Source of the DNA: an uncultured Bacteroidota bacterium
GTDB taxonomy: Bacteria; Bacteroidota; Bacteroidia; Bacteroidales; F082
DNA: 64,000 nucleotides
Assembly: GCA_937912115.1 (NCBI GenBank)
Contig: CALDOI010000258.1
Coordinates: 16,906-80,905, forward strand
Direction: 5' to 3'
In this document: one piece after another, positions 45,345 to 54,556 of the stretch
How positions within the stretch are numbered: the stretch's first letter is position 1
How the letters are laid out: every line of letters begins with the position of its first letter
Notes under the pieces: generated by a model
Seen by the model: only the letters and a program-made list of their open reading frames with translations
What the model was told of the DNA's origin: nothing
The model's database searches: none
Position numbers and translations under genes: made by a program

Positions 45345-46238
45345 TTATATTAATCGATTAAAACTTTGCCATCTTCTTTCCTCGCTTTCAATAAAAGAAT
45401 CAAATTTAGAAGGCTGCTCTATTTTAATAGAAATAGGCTTTTCAGTCTTTGGGTGGCTAAACCTCAGCTCCACAGCAGCTAAAAATAATCCCTTTCCCTT
45501 AAGTATGGGTCCTGTACCGTATTGTTTATCACCTACGATTGGGAAACCGTAATCAGCCATTTGAATACGTAATTGGTGAGTTCGGCCTGTATGAGGGTAT
45601 AGTTCGACAAGTGAAACCCACTCGGTTTTTAGTGATCTGCCACGACTAATACACTTATAACTTGATAATGCCTCTTGTCCGTTAATGGAGGTATTTATTT
45701 CACCACTATCATTAATATTACCGGCAACAATAGCCCGGTATTTTTTATGGATTTTCCGTTTTTCAAGTTGCTGGCCAAGTAGCATAAGTGTTGAAGCCGT
45801 TTTTGCAACTAATAATAATCCAGATGTTGGTCTGTCCAATCTGTGAACAGGACGGGCCCACTTTAAAGCATCTGGTTCAGTTGAAATACTGATTTTTGAT
45901 ACTAAAGCATTTTGTATTGTTTTAAATTTGTTGCCACTAACTTCAATGCCGGCTGGTTTGTTTATTACCGCTAAATGTTCGTCTTCATAAACTACTTCAA
46001 GTTCTAGATCGTATGGTTTTGGTGGATTATGTTCAAGATCAATTAGAACTATTTCCTGACCTTCAACAATCCAACTTCCCGATGGAATCTTATTTCCATT
46101 AACTAACAACGCTCCTCTACTAATAATTTTCTTCATGCTGCTTCGTGAAGGGATTATTGTAAACACTTCTAATGCGTATTCCAATAAGCGAATTTTTGAA
46201 ACTCCGGATGGAACAGTATGTTTTTGGATGATAAACAT
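45345..46238 (-). CDS. RluA family pseudouridine synthase
   Basis: The roughly 297-residue protein has an N-terminal S4 RNA-binding segment (SRSSMKKIISRGALLVNGNK) and the catalytic core. The catalytic aspartate (about residue 135) is in PVHRLDRPTSGLLLVAK, and the second RluA landmark is PHTGRTHQLRIQMA. The enzyme isomerises specific uridines in rRNA or tRNA. I use the ATG at 46238 (MFIIQKH); a GTG at 46253 in the same frame would add five residues. The specific RNA target cannot be assigned from sequence alone. Confidence 0.95.
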   Translation of the reverse strand: MFIIQKHTVPSGVSKIRLLEYALEVFTIIPSRSSMKKIISRGALLVNGNKIPSGSWIVEGQEIVLIDLEHNPPKPYDLELEVVYEDEHLAVINKPAGIEVSGNKFKTIQNALVSKISISTEPDALKWARPVHRLDRPTSGLLLVAKTASTLMLLGQQLEKRKIHKKYRAIVAGNINDSGEINTSINGQEALSSYKCISRGRSLKTEWVSLVELYPHTGRTHQLRIQMADYGFPIVGDKQYGTGPILKGKGLFLAAVELRFSHPKTEKPISIKIEQPSKFDSFIESEERRWQSFNRLI

Positions 46239-46287
46239 TTTTAAATTTTTCACTTGAAAAGCAACTATTGTATAGTTGATGTGATTT

Positions 46288-46746
46288 TTATTTTTTTAGT
46301 TTTCTTTTTTCAGAAAAGAAATTACTGAGAAGCTCGCTACACTCTTTTTCCATTACTCCACCAATGATTTCTGTCTCAGGATGAATAACAGGATCAGTCA
46401 TTTTCGAATATCCTCTTTTTGCATCATGAGCACCATAAACAATTTTCCCTATTTGTGTCCAATATGATGCTCCTGCACACATTAAGCATGGTTCAAGAGT
46501 AACATAAAGAGTACATTCACGCAAGTACTTACCACCAATATAATCAGCTGCTGATGTGAAAGCCTGCATCTCTGCATGTGCTGTAACATCGTTTAATGTC
46601 TCGGTAAGATTATGTGCTCGTGCAATTATTTGATTAGCATAAACAATAACTGCCCCCACAGGCACTTCGTCTTTTTCTAACGCCAGTTGGGCTTCCTGTA
46701 GAGCTATCTTCATAAAGTGCTCGTCCGACATAATTCCCAGGCTCAT
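46288..46746 (-). CDS. tadA: tRNA-specific adenosine deaminase
   Basis: The 152-residue protein shows the zinc deaminase motifs HAEMQAF (H57, E59) and PCLMC (C87 and C90), with the EVPVGAVIVY N-terminal segment. TadA converts A34 to inosine in tRNA-Arg(ACG), needed to read CGN codons. Some Bacteroidota homologues were named nucleoside deaminases, and guanine-deaminase paralogues look similar, so the symbol is slightly uncertain. The ATG overlaps the stop of the symporter gene by 4 bases (ATGA), implying translational coupling. Confidence 0.88.
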   Translation of the reverse strand: MSLGIMSDEHFMKIALQEAQLALEKDEVPVGAVIVYANQIIARAHNLTETLNDVTAHAEMQAFTSAADYIGGKYLRECTLYVTLEPCLMCAGASYWTQIGKIVYGAHDAKRGYSKMTDPVIHPETEIIGGVMEKECSELLSNFFSEKRKLKK

Positions 46747-48194
46747 AACTCAAATGCTTTTTCGATTCCTGGTTTTGGAATCTTGGTTAGTTTCACACCG
46801 ATCAATAGTATTATTGTTTCAATAATTATTGATGGAACAAAGGATGATTTTGGGTTAAAGCTTTCGGGTGAATAAACTCCCAGGATAAATAAAAAGAGGT
46901 TAACAAAGAAAGCCACAAGGATGCTAATTATCACAGCTTTTCGATATGCAAAGGCATTTTTCTTAATCAAGGCAAATAGAGTGATAGGGGCAAAAATTGT
47001 AATTGTTGAAATACCAACCACCATCAAATCCACAATGTTAGGGAATACCAGAGCAATGAACAATGCGGTTATGCCAAAAATAAAAGTGGCAATCCTTATC
47101 ATTTGATGTGCTTTTGCTGATGATGCCGGTTTTTTCTTTCTCCAGCCAACAAAGTCTTTAACTGCTGAAATGGAGATAATATTTAGAAAGCTGTCTCCTG
47201 ATGACATCAGCGCTGATAACAAACCAACAACTGCAAACGACATGATGAATCCACTACTATGTCGATCAATAAATATATATGCTACACCTGCGGTTTCATC
47301 AGGTGAAATTTCATAGTCAATTACTAATCTAACTGCCATCCCCACCAAGGGAAATATAATGTAAAATGGGAGCATTCCCAAACCAGACCAAAGGCTTACT
47401 TTGCGTGCAGTTTTTTCATCTTTTGCGGCCAGTACTCTTTGCCAAATATCCATACGTGCCAACACCGACCACGACAAAAATATGGGCGTACCAACCAAGA
47501 ATACTATACCCAACTGAGTTCCATTAAGCATTTCGCGAGGTAGCTCACCCAATCTACTGAACATCTCGGTATCGGTTAATATGCCTGGAATAAATATCAG
47601 AACAATCATTATAACAATAGCAATAAATTGTATTGTGTCTGTTATAATTACTCCCGATAATCCTGCAATAGCAGTATATGCAATAATGATAATTGCCGAA
47701 ATAATTGCCGCTGTTTGATATCCAATTTCAAAGGAAAACTTTAATAAGCTTGCCATTGCAACAAATTGTGCTGCCAGAATGAAAAAGAAAATGAATATAT
47801 TAACACCACTAACTGTAGCCGAGAATATTTTAGCAAAGTTTTTTTCTTCAGGTGTTGTATATGTGTGATTTAGAAAATGAGGAAAACTATAGATATTCTT
47901 TTTTGCTCCAAAGTCGCGGATTTTACCTGCATATTTCCATAATATTCCAAACCCAATTACATATGCTACCCCAATTGCAACTGCTGCAAAACCCGACTCA
48001 TACCCCAAAGCCATAAGGCCGATTGAAGTACCTCCACCAACAAATGTTGCCAACACAGTGAATACGAGAGGTAGTGTTTTTGTGTTACGATTGTTAACCA
48101 TATACTGGTCAATATCTGAGGTTTTAAGATGTCGTAACGATAGTATAATTATAACAATTAAATAAAGTGCGATCCAAAATATTAGCCAGCCCAT
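46743..48194 (-). CDS. Sodium:solute symporter (SSS family)
   Basis: This 483-residue protein has about 13 hydrophobic helices. The GLSGVIITDTIQFIAIVIMI segment with the conserved TD..Q motif is the SSS family signature region, and an ALMSSGDSFLNI segment supplies typical sodium-binding serines of helix 8. The substrate (proline, sugar, pantothenate, acetate or similar) is not indicated. It is translationally coupled to tadA, which is probably an accident of gene packing. Confidence 0.93.
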   Translation of the reverse strand: MGWLIFWIALYLIVIIILSLRHLKTSDIDQYMVNNRNTKTLPLVFTVLATFVGGGTSIGLMALGYESGFAAVAIGVAYVIGFGILWKYAGKIRDFGAKKNIYSFPHFLNHTYTTPEEKNFAKIFSATVSGVNIFIFFFILAAQFVAMASLLKFSFEIGYQTAAIISAIIIIAYTAIAGLSGVIITDTIQFIAIVIMIVLIFIPGILTDTEMFSRLGELPREMLNGTQLGIVFLVGTPIFLSWSVLARMDIWQRVLAAKDEKTARKVSLWSGLGMLPFYIIFPLVGMAVRLVIDYEISPDETAGVAYIFIDRHSSGFIMSFAVVGLLSALMSSGDSFLNIISISAVKDFVGWRKKKPASSAKAHQMIRIATFIFGITALFIALVFPNIVDLMVVGISTITIFAPITLFALIKKNAFAYRKAVIISILVAFFVNLFLFILGVYSPESFNPKSSFVPSIIIETIILLIGVKLTKIPKPGIEKAFEL

Positions 48195-48265
48195 AGTTAT
48201 TATTGTTAGTTAGAATTATGCAGTTTATAGTTTTATTGATTTATATTTACCTTATCTACTGTAAT

Positions 48266-49843
48266 TTAGTTGTCAAATCTTATTTTTATATATTCGTTTA
48301 TTTCAGTAAGGGATGATATTTCCTGAGAAGCATTACCTGAGCGTACATAGAATTTTTCAATTTCATTACCCTGATTATTTTTTATTTTGAGAAATATTGG
48401 GTTTTCTGAAGAACTAACTTGAATTACACAAATGGTCTTTTCATCGAAAATTGGAAAAGCCATGCTTAAGCTTTCATTTGAAAAGGCAATACCGTACTGA
48501 TTGTTTATGAGCTTCCTTAAGTGAAGTTCAAAATAGTCAACATCTCTTTTCTTAAGTGTGTTAAAGTCATTTTCAAGTCCTAATATTTCTATATCATCGC
48601 TTACTCCAATAAATAATGTGCCTCCTTTTGCATTTGCGAAGGCAGCAATACTTTTTAAGATAACGTTTTCCAGAATTTTATTTACTTTGCCCTCTCTATA
48701 ATCCCATCTTAGCGATGACTTAAATTCAACAAATTCCGTTTCCCCTTTTTTGATAAGATCTAATACTTCGTCATGAGGTAGAGTTATTATTTCCTTTTTT
48801 GGAGATGATGGTTTGACTTCTTTCTTTTTTCTGAAGAGTATCAAAGTAGAAATTATTGTTATAAGTAATAGCCCAAATGACAAGTACAAATATAGAATTT
48901 CTTGTTTTCGCTCTGTCTCAGCAAGGTCGGCTGCCGATAATGTAACTGCAAATCCATTAATACCGATCGTAGGTTCGATATTTACTATTCGGGTCCAGTA
49001 TATTTGGTTAAATTTCTCAAAAGAATAAGAATGGGATTCACTATTTTGATTGACCTTCCACTTAGCAATTTGATTAGCGATATCTCCTTCCATACTATTG
49101 TATGCAGAAATATTAATTGTATCATTAGTAAGAATAGGAGTTACAATATTATTGTTTGTTGTTAGTATTGTAACGAGAGGTTTATTGAATTTTAAAACTG
49201 AAGCGAAATTTTTACTAATGTCGTGAGCACTATAAATTAATCCGGCTACTATAGTATCTCCAATGCTATTATATGTTTCAAATAATAAGGTTAACAGGTC
49301 TCTTAATTCTGGTATTTGATCTTTTGAAGATTTCCATACCCATCTTGTAGTGCTTAATTCCTCTTTAAATTCTTTTATATTTTGGTCATCAGGAAATACT
49401 CTATAAATATCAGTCCACTCACTAATTGTTTCAAGTTTATTATTCATCCTTATCCAGGAGGAAACACTATCTGTTAAATCAACATCGTATGTGGCAGCCC
49501 ACGAAGATTTATCACGATAAATAATATAGGTGAAATTATTGTTCGATAAGGCAACACCCTTTAGGTAATTGCTGGAGAGTATCATTTTAGTGGAGAATGT
49601 AACTAAGTCATCAATTTTTATGACCTTTTGATTAGTTGTACTAATATTTTGATTTAGATCTTTAATGGTCAATTCACTGGTGGTTAGAAAATCCACCAAA
49701 TTTACAGTAAATGAAGACGATGCATTAGTTATTATCTCATCAGCAAATGAATTCTCCAAACTCTTAATCCAGTAAGTGAAAAAACTACATATGGTAGTTA
49801 TTAAAAAAAACCCTACGATAAGGATTTTATTTTTACGCGCCAT
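48266..49843 (-). CDS. Membrane sensor fused to a Schlafen AlbA_2 domain
   Basis: The roughly 525-residue protein has a membrane helix near residues 6-25, an extracytoplasmic region of about 290 residues that looks like a Cache/PDC-type sensor, a second helix near 320-340, and then a cytoplasmic AlbA_2 domain from about residue 357. AlbA_2 landmarks are ETEFVEFKSSL and AAFANAKGGTLFIGVSDD. AlbA_2 domains bind nucleic acid or work in transcription-linked regulators and in Schlafen-type RNases. The coupling of a periplasmic sensor to a cytoplasmic AlbA_2 unit is unusual and hints at a one-component sensor acting on nucleic acid from the membrane. I chose the ATG at 49843; a TTG 21 bases upstream extends the frame. 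Confidence 0.8.
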   Translation of the reverse strand: MARKNKILIVGFFLITTICSFFTYWIKSLENSFADEIITNASSSFTVNLVDFLTTSELTIKDLNQNISTTNQKVIKIDDLVTFSTKMILSSNYLKGVALSNNNFTYIIYRDKSSWAATYDVDLTDSVSSWIRMNNKLETISEWTDIYRVFPDDQNIKEFKEELSTTRWVWKSSKDQIPELRDLLTLLFETYNSIGDTIVAGLIYSAHDISKNFASVLKFNKPLVTILTTNNNIVTPILTNDTINISAYNSMEGDIANQIAKWKVNQNSESHSYSFEKFNQIYWTRIVNIEPTIGINGFAVTLSAADLAETERKQEILYLYLSFGLLLITIISTLILFRKKKEVKPSSPKKEIITLPHDEVLDLIKKGETEFVEFKSSLRWDYREGKVNKILENVILKSIAAFANAKGGTLFIGVSDDIEILGLENDFNTLKKRDVDYFELHLRKLINNQYGIAFSNESLSMAFPIFDEKTICVIQVSSSENPIFLKIKNNQGNEIEKFYVRSGNASQEISSLTEINEYIKIRFDN

Positions 49844-49907
49844 AGTTGATAATTTATTATTCAAAAATAGGATTTTTACTGGAATGCTGGTTTTAAGGCA
49901 CCACTTA

Positions 49908-50843
49908 TTAGAGAAAGTCGATATTTCTTCTTAGTCCTTTGTACCTGGTTCGTTGAACTGCTGATCCTTTAAATAATTTGTTGAATAGGGTTTTATCCAT
50001 TTCCTTCCAACTGGCTTTATTCATTTTTAAAAGATCTTCCTGTGGCTGGAATAATGGTTCATTATGTGGCGATGCAAATCTATTCCATGGGCATACATCC
50101 TGGCAAATATCACAACCAAAAATCCAATCGTGAAAATTTTCTTTTTGATCCTGAGGGAGAGGGCCATTATATTCAATGGTTAAATACGACAAGCAACTGC
50201 GTGCATCCACATATTTGTCCTTAATTGCATCGGTTGGGCAGGCATCAACACAACTGGTGCAACTTCCACAATAACTTTTTGGATCAGGTTGATCTTTATA
50301 ATGCAATTCAAGGTCAATAATAATATGACCGATAAAGAAAAACGACCCCCCTTTTTTATTGATAAGCAGAGTGTTTTTACCAATAAAACCCAAACCACTT
50401 TTCTTGGCCCACGCTCTATCTAGAACAGGAGCCGAATCAACAAATATTCGTGCATTTTGACTTCCTGTTTTTGTTTGAATAAGGTTAAGTAATTGGCCAA
50501 GTTTTTCTTTTATCACATAATGGTAATCTTTTCCATATGCATATTTTGAAATCTTGTAATTATCCTTTTGCTCAAGCCTATTTTTAGGATAATAATTATA
50601 TAGAACAGTTATAACAGATTTTGCATTTTCGACAAGTAATTGTGGATTGTATCTTTTTTCCTTGTTTCGTTCGAGGTATGACATTTCTCCATTATTTCTA
50701 CCACTTAGCCAAAGTTCCATTTTTTCTTTATCTTCATTAAGGTGTTCAGCTTTGGAAATGCCACAATCGAAAAATCCCATTTCTTTAGCCTGAGTAATAA
50801 TGAACTTACTTATTTGTTGCTTTTGTAGTGATTGAATGGGCAT
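49908..50843 (-). CDS. queG: Epoxyqueuosine reductase
   Basis: This 311-residue protein contains two 4Fe-4S cluster motifs: CGSCTSCVDACPTDAI and CDICQDVCPWN. The N-terminal cobalamin-binding region includes AKEMGFFDCGISKAEHL. QueG reduces epoxyqueuosine to queuosine at the tRNA wobble position. The length fits the standard short form without a C-terminal HEAT extension. It is divergent from nothing close; the gap to ruvB contains a repeat. Confidence 0.96.
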   Translation of the reverse strand: MPIQSLQKQQISKFIITQAKEMGFFDCGISKAEHLNEDKEKMELWLSGRNNGEMSYLERNKEKRYNPQLLVENAKSVITVLYNYYPKNRLEQKDNYKISKYAYGKDYHYVIKEKLGQLLNLIQTKTGSQNARIFVDSAPVLDRAWAKKSGLGFIGKNTLLINKKGGSFFFIGHIIIDLELHYKDQPDPKSYCGSCTSCVDACPTDAIKDKYVDARSCLSYLTIEYNGPLPQDQKENFHDWIFGCDICQDVCPWNRFASPHNEPLFQPQEDLLKMNKASWKEMDKTLFNKLFKGSAVQRTRYKGLRRNIDFL

Positions 50844-50859
50844 AATGAGTTAGTCAGTT

Positions 50860-51070
50860 TTGGGGTACGGGGGATGGGTTGGTGGGGAATATGGATATAT
50901 GGGGAAGGGTACTGGGTATATGGGTGTATAACGGTATATTTCAATTATAAACTTTATAAAATTTTTAGTCATATTAGCCTATAATTGTTTATGTTATTGA
51001 TTACAATTTTTCTTTATACCCTATATCCGTTATACCCTATATCCCCAATCCCTATTACCCTTGCCCTCAA
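50860..51070. repeat. Intergenic repeat with G-rich and C-rich arms
   Basis: A G-rich arm (about 50860-50936, with TATATGGGG and GTATATGGG units) and a C-rich arm (about 51016-51070, with two TACCCTATATCC units) are imperfect inverse copies separated by about 80 AT-rich bases. A weaker relative lies at 30680-30826. The arms could form a long hairpin between queG and ruvB. No gene is visible. Confidence 0.5.
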
Positions 51071-51098
51071 TCTCTTAAGAGAAAAGCTAGTTACAACA

Positions 51099-52121
51099 TT
51101 AAAAAAGTTTCCCTTGATCAATTTGTTTTATTCTTCCTAAATGTTCATAAGCTCTCTGAGTTACTTCTCGGCCGCGGGGTGTACGCATTATATAACCTTC
51201 CTGAATTAAAAAAGGTTCGTATACCTCTTCAATTGTGTCACGTTCTTCACCACATGCAGTAGCTATTGTAGTAATGCCAACAGGGCCACCTTTGAATTTA
51301 TCAATTATTGTTGTAAGGATTCTATTATCCATTTCGTCAAGCCCATTCTTATCAACATTAAGAGCCTTAAGTGAATACCTGGATATTTCAATATCAATAT
51401 TACCTGTGCCAACAATTTGGGCGAAATCGCGTACTCTACGCAAAAGCAAATTTGCTATACGAGGTGTTCCTCTACTTCTACCGGCTATTTCGTTTGCAGC
51501 ACTATCGTCAATATTAACTTTTAGAATGGATGCACTACGTTTAACTATCGAAGCTAAAGTTTTTGAGTTATAATACTCAAGCCGTGAATTTATACCAAAT
51601 CGTGAACGAAGGGGTGCAGTAAGCAATCCCGATCTGGTTGTGGCACCAATTAAAGTAAATGGATTTAGTGTTATTTGAACCGATCTGGCATTTGGACCGG
51701 TTTCTATCATAATATCTATTTTATAATCTTCCATTGCTGAGTAAAGGTATTCTTCAACAACTGCACTTAACCTGTGAATTTCATCAATAAATAGAACATC
51801 ATTCTCTTCCAGATTTGTTAGTAAACCAGCGAGGTCGCCAGGTTTATCAAGAACCGGCCCTGACGTTGTTATGATATTAACACCAAGCTCGTTGGAGATT
51901 ATATACGATAAAGTTGTTTTCCCAAGTCCTGGAGGCCCATGTAGTAGAACATGATCGAGCGCATCGCCTCTTTGTTTTGCAGCTTCAACAAAAATTTTAA
52001 GATTTTCAACAATACTGGGTTGCCCTACAAAATGTGTAAAATGTGCAGGCCGCAATGTGTTTTCAATCTCTTTTTCGTCGGTGCTTAAATTTAATCCGGA
52101 TGCGTCAAGGTTTTCATTCAT
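51099..52121 (-). CDS. ruvB: Holliday junction branch migration helicase RuvB
   Basis: The 340-residue AAA+ protein begins [11 protein letters not shown], has Walker A in GPPGLGKTT, Walker B/DEIH in [10 protein letters not shown], sensor 1 in [11 protein letters not shown], an arginine-finger region PLRSRFG, and the C-terminal winged helix ([18 protein letters not shown]). RuvB drives branch migration with RuvA. No ruvA or ruvC is adjacent. Confidence 0.98.
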   Translation of the reverse strand: MNENLDASGLNLSTDEKEIENTLRPAHFTHFVGQPSIVENLKIFVEAAKQRGDALDHVLLHGPPGLGKTTLSYIISNELGVNIITTSGPVLDKPGDLAGLLTNLEENDVLFIDEIHRLSAVVEEYLYSAMEDYKIDIMIETGPNARSVQITLNPFTLIGATTRSGLLTAPLRSRFGINSRLEYYNSKTLASIVKRSASILKVNIDDSAANEIAGRSRGTPRIANLLLRRVRDFAQIVGTGNIDIEISRYSLKALNVDKNGLDEMDNRILTTIIDKFKGGPVGITTIATACGEERDTIEEVYEPFLIQEGYIMRTPRGREVTQRAYEHLGRIKQIDQGKLF

Positions 52122-52294
52122 TAATCACATAATTTTTAAACAAAAGTAGATGAAAATCACTTAACAAAGCGAGGAATTTTAAATGTTGTTAATTGTTGGT
52201 TTTAGATCAAATAAACTATTTTACCAATTTTGATGATTAAAAGATAATAGAATTAATAATTATTTGTTATATTAGCACCATTGCTTTACTAACG

Positions 52295-52323
52295 TGATAG
52301 CAATAATATTTATGCTGCTATCA
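52295..52323 (+). promoter_or_regulatory. Hairpin in the leader of the first Usp gene
   Basis: TGATAGCA (52295-52302) and TGCTATCA (52316-52323) are perfect inverse arms around a 13-base AT-rich loop, ending 17 bases before the ATG at 52341. It might bind a regulator or fold in the mRNA leader. There is no T tract, so it is not a standard terminator. Confidence 0.4.
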
Positions 52324-52340
52324 TCTAATTTCTCAAAGAA

Positions 52341-53165
52341 ATGAAGACCATCTTAGTTGCCATCGATTTTTCAAAAAATGCAGAACATGCATTGCAATAT
52401 GCGTTGATGTTTGCCAAAAAGTTGGATGCTTCAATCTACTTGGTATGGGTTGATAATTCCTTTTCGGATGAGACAGTATTAGATACCATTACAGGTGAGC
52501 TTCGCATAGAGAAAAAAGCATATCTTAAAAACCTTGTTAATAACTATTCTGAATATCTTTCGAAGGGTAAAATTGAAGTTATACTACGTAAAGGGAAGGT
52601 TTATCAAGAAATTGCAAAGACTGCTACACGAATTGATGCAGATATGATATTTGCAGGAACTCACGGGGTATCAGGGTATGAGCAGCATTGGATAGGGAGT
52701 AATACATATCGTATAGTTACACAAGCACCATGTCCGGTTACAACAATAAGAAATAAATATGTGTTCAAACCAACGATAAAGAAAATATTGGTCCCTCTTG
52801 ATAGTTCGCTTGAAACAAAGCAAAAACTACCGTTTATATGTGATCTTGCTCTTAAATTTGAAGCTACTGTATATTTGCTGGAAGTTTATAATACGACCAT
52901 AAGTGTAATTAGAAAGCGAATTGATAAGTTTGGAGTAGAGGCTGTTAATTGTATGATTAGTAAAAGTGTTGATTATAAACTTGAAAAACTTGAAGTTAAA
53001 AATGTTGTCGCCTCGATAATTGATTATAGCATTACTAATGATATGGATCTGATTGCAATAATGACTGATCAGGGAACAACAACTGCAAATAAATTTTTAG
53101 GCCCCTATGCCCAACAATTAATCAATAACTCAACAATACCAGTTGTAAGCGTTAGGGCAAAATAA
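52341..53165 (+). CDS. Tandem universal stress protein (two UspA domains)
   Basis: This 274-residue protein has two UspA domains (residues 1-138 and 145-274). The first carries an ATP-binding signature of G-2x-G-9x-G(S/T) form, GTHGVSGYEQHWIGSN. The second keeps the fold but a less clear ATP site. UspA proteins protect cells during starvation or envelope stress; the tandem type is common in Bacteroidota. It is the first gene of a three-gene run (Usp, SPOR, Usp) with gaps of 24 bases and an 8-base overlap. Confidence 0.92.
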   Translation: MKTILVAIDFSKNAEHALQYALMFAKKLDASIYLVWVDNSFSDETVLDTITGELRIEKKAYLKNLVNNYSEYLSKGKIEVILRKGKVYQEIAKTATRIDADMIFAGTHGVSGYEQHWIGSNTYRIVTQAPCPVTTIRNKYVFKPTIKKILVPLDSSLETKQKLPFICDLALKFEATVYLLEVYNTTISVIRKRIDKFGVEAVNCMISKSVDYKLEKLEVKNVVASIIDYSITNDMDLIAIMTDQGTTTANKFLGPYAQQLINNSTIPVVSVRAK

Positions 53166-53189
53166 CATTAAGGATTATTATACTGAAAT

Positions 53190-53630
53190 ATGAAAAAAAC
53201 AATTGGCTTAATTTTTAGTATCATTTTTCTGATTGGGGGTATGATAGCTCAAAATCCTGATGAAGGAAGGGTTATTATTATAAGTGAAGGTCGTGTTGAT
53301 TCTTTGATTCAACTGCACATCGATCATAATGTTAAATTCCCAACTTTTCAGGGTTATCGAATACAAATACTTATGGCATCTGGTAATGATGCTCTTGATA
53401 TAACAGAAGAAGCAAAAGCTAAATTCTTAGAAATATATCCTGATATACCTGTTTATCTAACATTTGGAGAACCCAATTACAGGGTTAGAGTTGGAGATTT
53501 TAGAACACGACTGGAAGCTGAAAAGTTTCTTGAGCAGATTGACCGAAAATATCCCGGAGCATGGGTAACACAGGATAATATAAATTTCCCAAGTTTGTCG
53601 AAATATAACAAAAACAACAGCTATGAGTAA
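53190..53630 (+). CDS. Secreted SPOR-domain protein
   Basis: The 146-residue protein has a signal peptide (residues 1-21, ending GGMIAQ) and an SPOR domain (about residues 50-125; GYRIQILMASGNDAL, YRVRVGDFRTRLEAEKFLEQ). SPOR domains bind denuded glycan strands of peptidoglycan, often at division sites. Its gene lies between two Usp genes and overlaps the second by 8 bases, so this envelope protein is co-expressed with stress proteins. Function is otherwise unknown. Confidence 0.88.
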   Translation: MKKTIGLIFSIIFLIGGMIAQNPDEGRVIIISEGRVDSLIQLHIDHNVKFPTFQGYRIQILMASGNDALDITEEAKAKFLEIYPDIPVYLTFGEPNYRVRVGDFRTRLEAEKFLEQIDRKYPGAWVTQDNINFPSLSKYNKNNSYE

Positions 53631-54456
53631 AGTAATTTTAGTGGGCATGGATTTTTCCGATTGTTCGATCAATGCACTCGAACATGCAATCACAATTGCC
53701 CGTAAAGCAAAAGCCGGTATTGCAATGGTATGGATCAATCATCTTGATTATTCTAAAGAGATATTTTCTGTAGAGCCGCAGAATATTGAAAAAGAAGTTA
53801 CCAATAGGTTTGAAGAACTAGTGAAAAAGTACAAGTACCATTTGCATGGTGAAAAAATTGAATACTTTATAAAGAAAGGTAAAGTTTATAAAGAAATGTG
53901 CTTAATGGCCGATGAAGTAGATGCATTTCTTGTTATTATTGGAACCCATGGTTCATCTGGCTTTGAAGAATTCTGGATTGGAAGCAATGCTAACAGGATG
54001 GCAACAGCTTGTACCCGACCAATAATAACCATTCGTGCTGGTATTGATGTGGGTACAGACTTGAAAAAAATTGTACTACCCTTGGATAGTACAAAAATTA
54101 CACGTCAAAAATTACCGCTTACAGCTTTGTTAGCCAAATATTTTAATTCGGAAATACATATTCTTGGGCTGTTCACAACAACTTCCGACGATATTCGATA
54201 TAGAGTTCGAAATTACGTTGCACAGGCCGAGGAGTATCTTGACGAGAATAAAATTAAGTATCAATCAGTATTCTTAGAAACGGATAATATTACTGAAGTT
54301 ACTTTAAACTATGCTTCAAAAATTGGCGCTAACCTTATTGCAATAATGACAGAACAGGAAACAAGTACAGCTAATTTAATTCTTGGACCTTATGCATCAC
54401 AAATGGTAAACCATTCGCAAGTGCCGGTATTAAGTATCCACGCAAGTAAGTATTAA
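53623..54456 (+). CDS. Tandem universal stress protein (second copy)
   Basis: The 277-residue protein is a paralogue of the Usp at 52341, with the same two-domain build. The first domain keeps the G-2x-G-9x-GS pattern in GTHGSSGFEEFWIGSNANR. It probably arose by local duplication, with the SPOR gene between the copies. A bidirectional terminator follows at 54514. Confidence 0.92.
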   Translation: MSKVILVGMDFSDCSINALEHAITIARKAKAGIAMVWINHLDYSKEIFSVEPQNIEKEVTNRFEELVKKYKYHLHGEKIEYFIKKGKVYKEMCLMADEVDAFLVIIGTHGSSGFEEFWIGSNANRMATACTRPIITIRAGIDVGTDLKKIVLPLDSTKITRQKLPLTALLAKYFNSEIHILGLFTTTSDDIRYRVRNYVAQAEEYLDENKIKYQSVFLETDNITEVTLNYASKIGANLIAIMTEQETSTANLILGPYASQMVNHSQVPVLSIHASKY

Positions 54457-54513
54457 ACCGATGCTATGTGCATAGCTTTCGCTGAGCTCAGGTGCTTGTT
54501 TCGAGGGAAAAAG

Positions 54514-54556
54514 AATGGGTTATGAGAGCATTAAATTCTCATAACCCATTTTTTAT
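54514..54556. terminator. Bidirectional terminator between the Usp operon and rng
   Basis: A perfect 14-base stem (AATGGGTTATGAGA at 54514-54527 with its inverse at 54537-54550) and a 9-base loop. It is followed by T residues on the forward strand and preceded by an A run (T on the reverse strand), so it can stop transcripts of both convergent genes. Confidence 0.9.
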
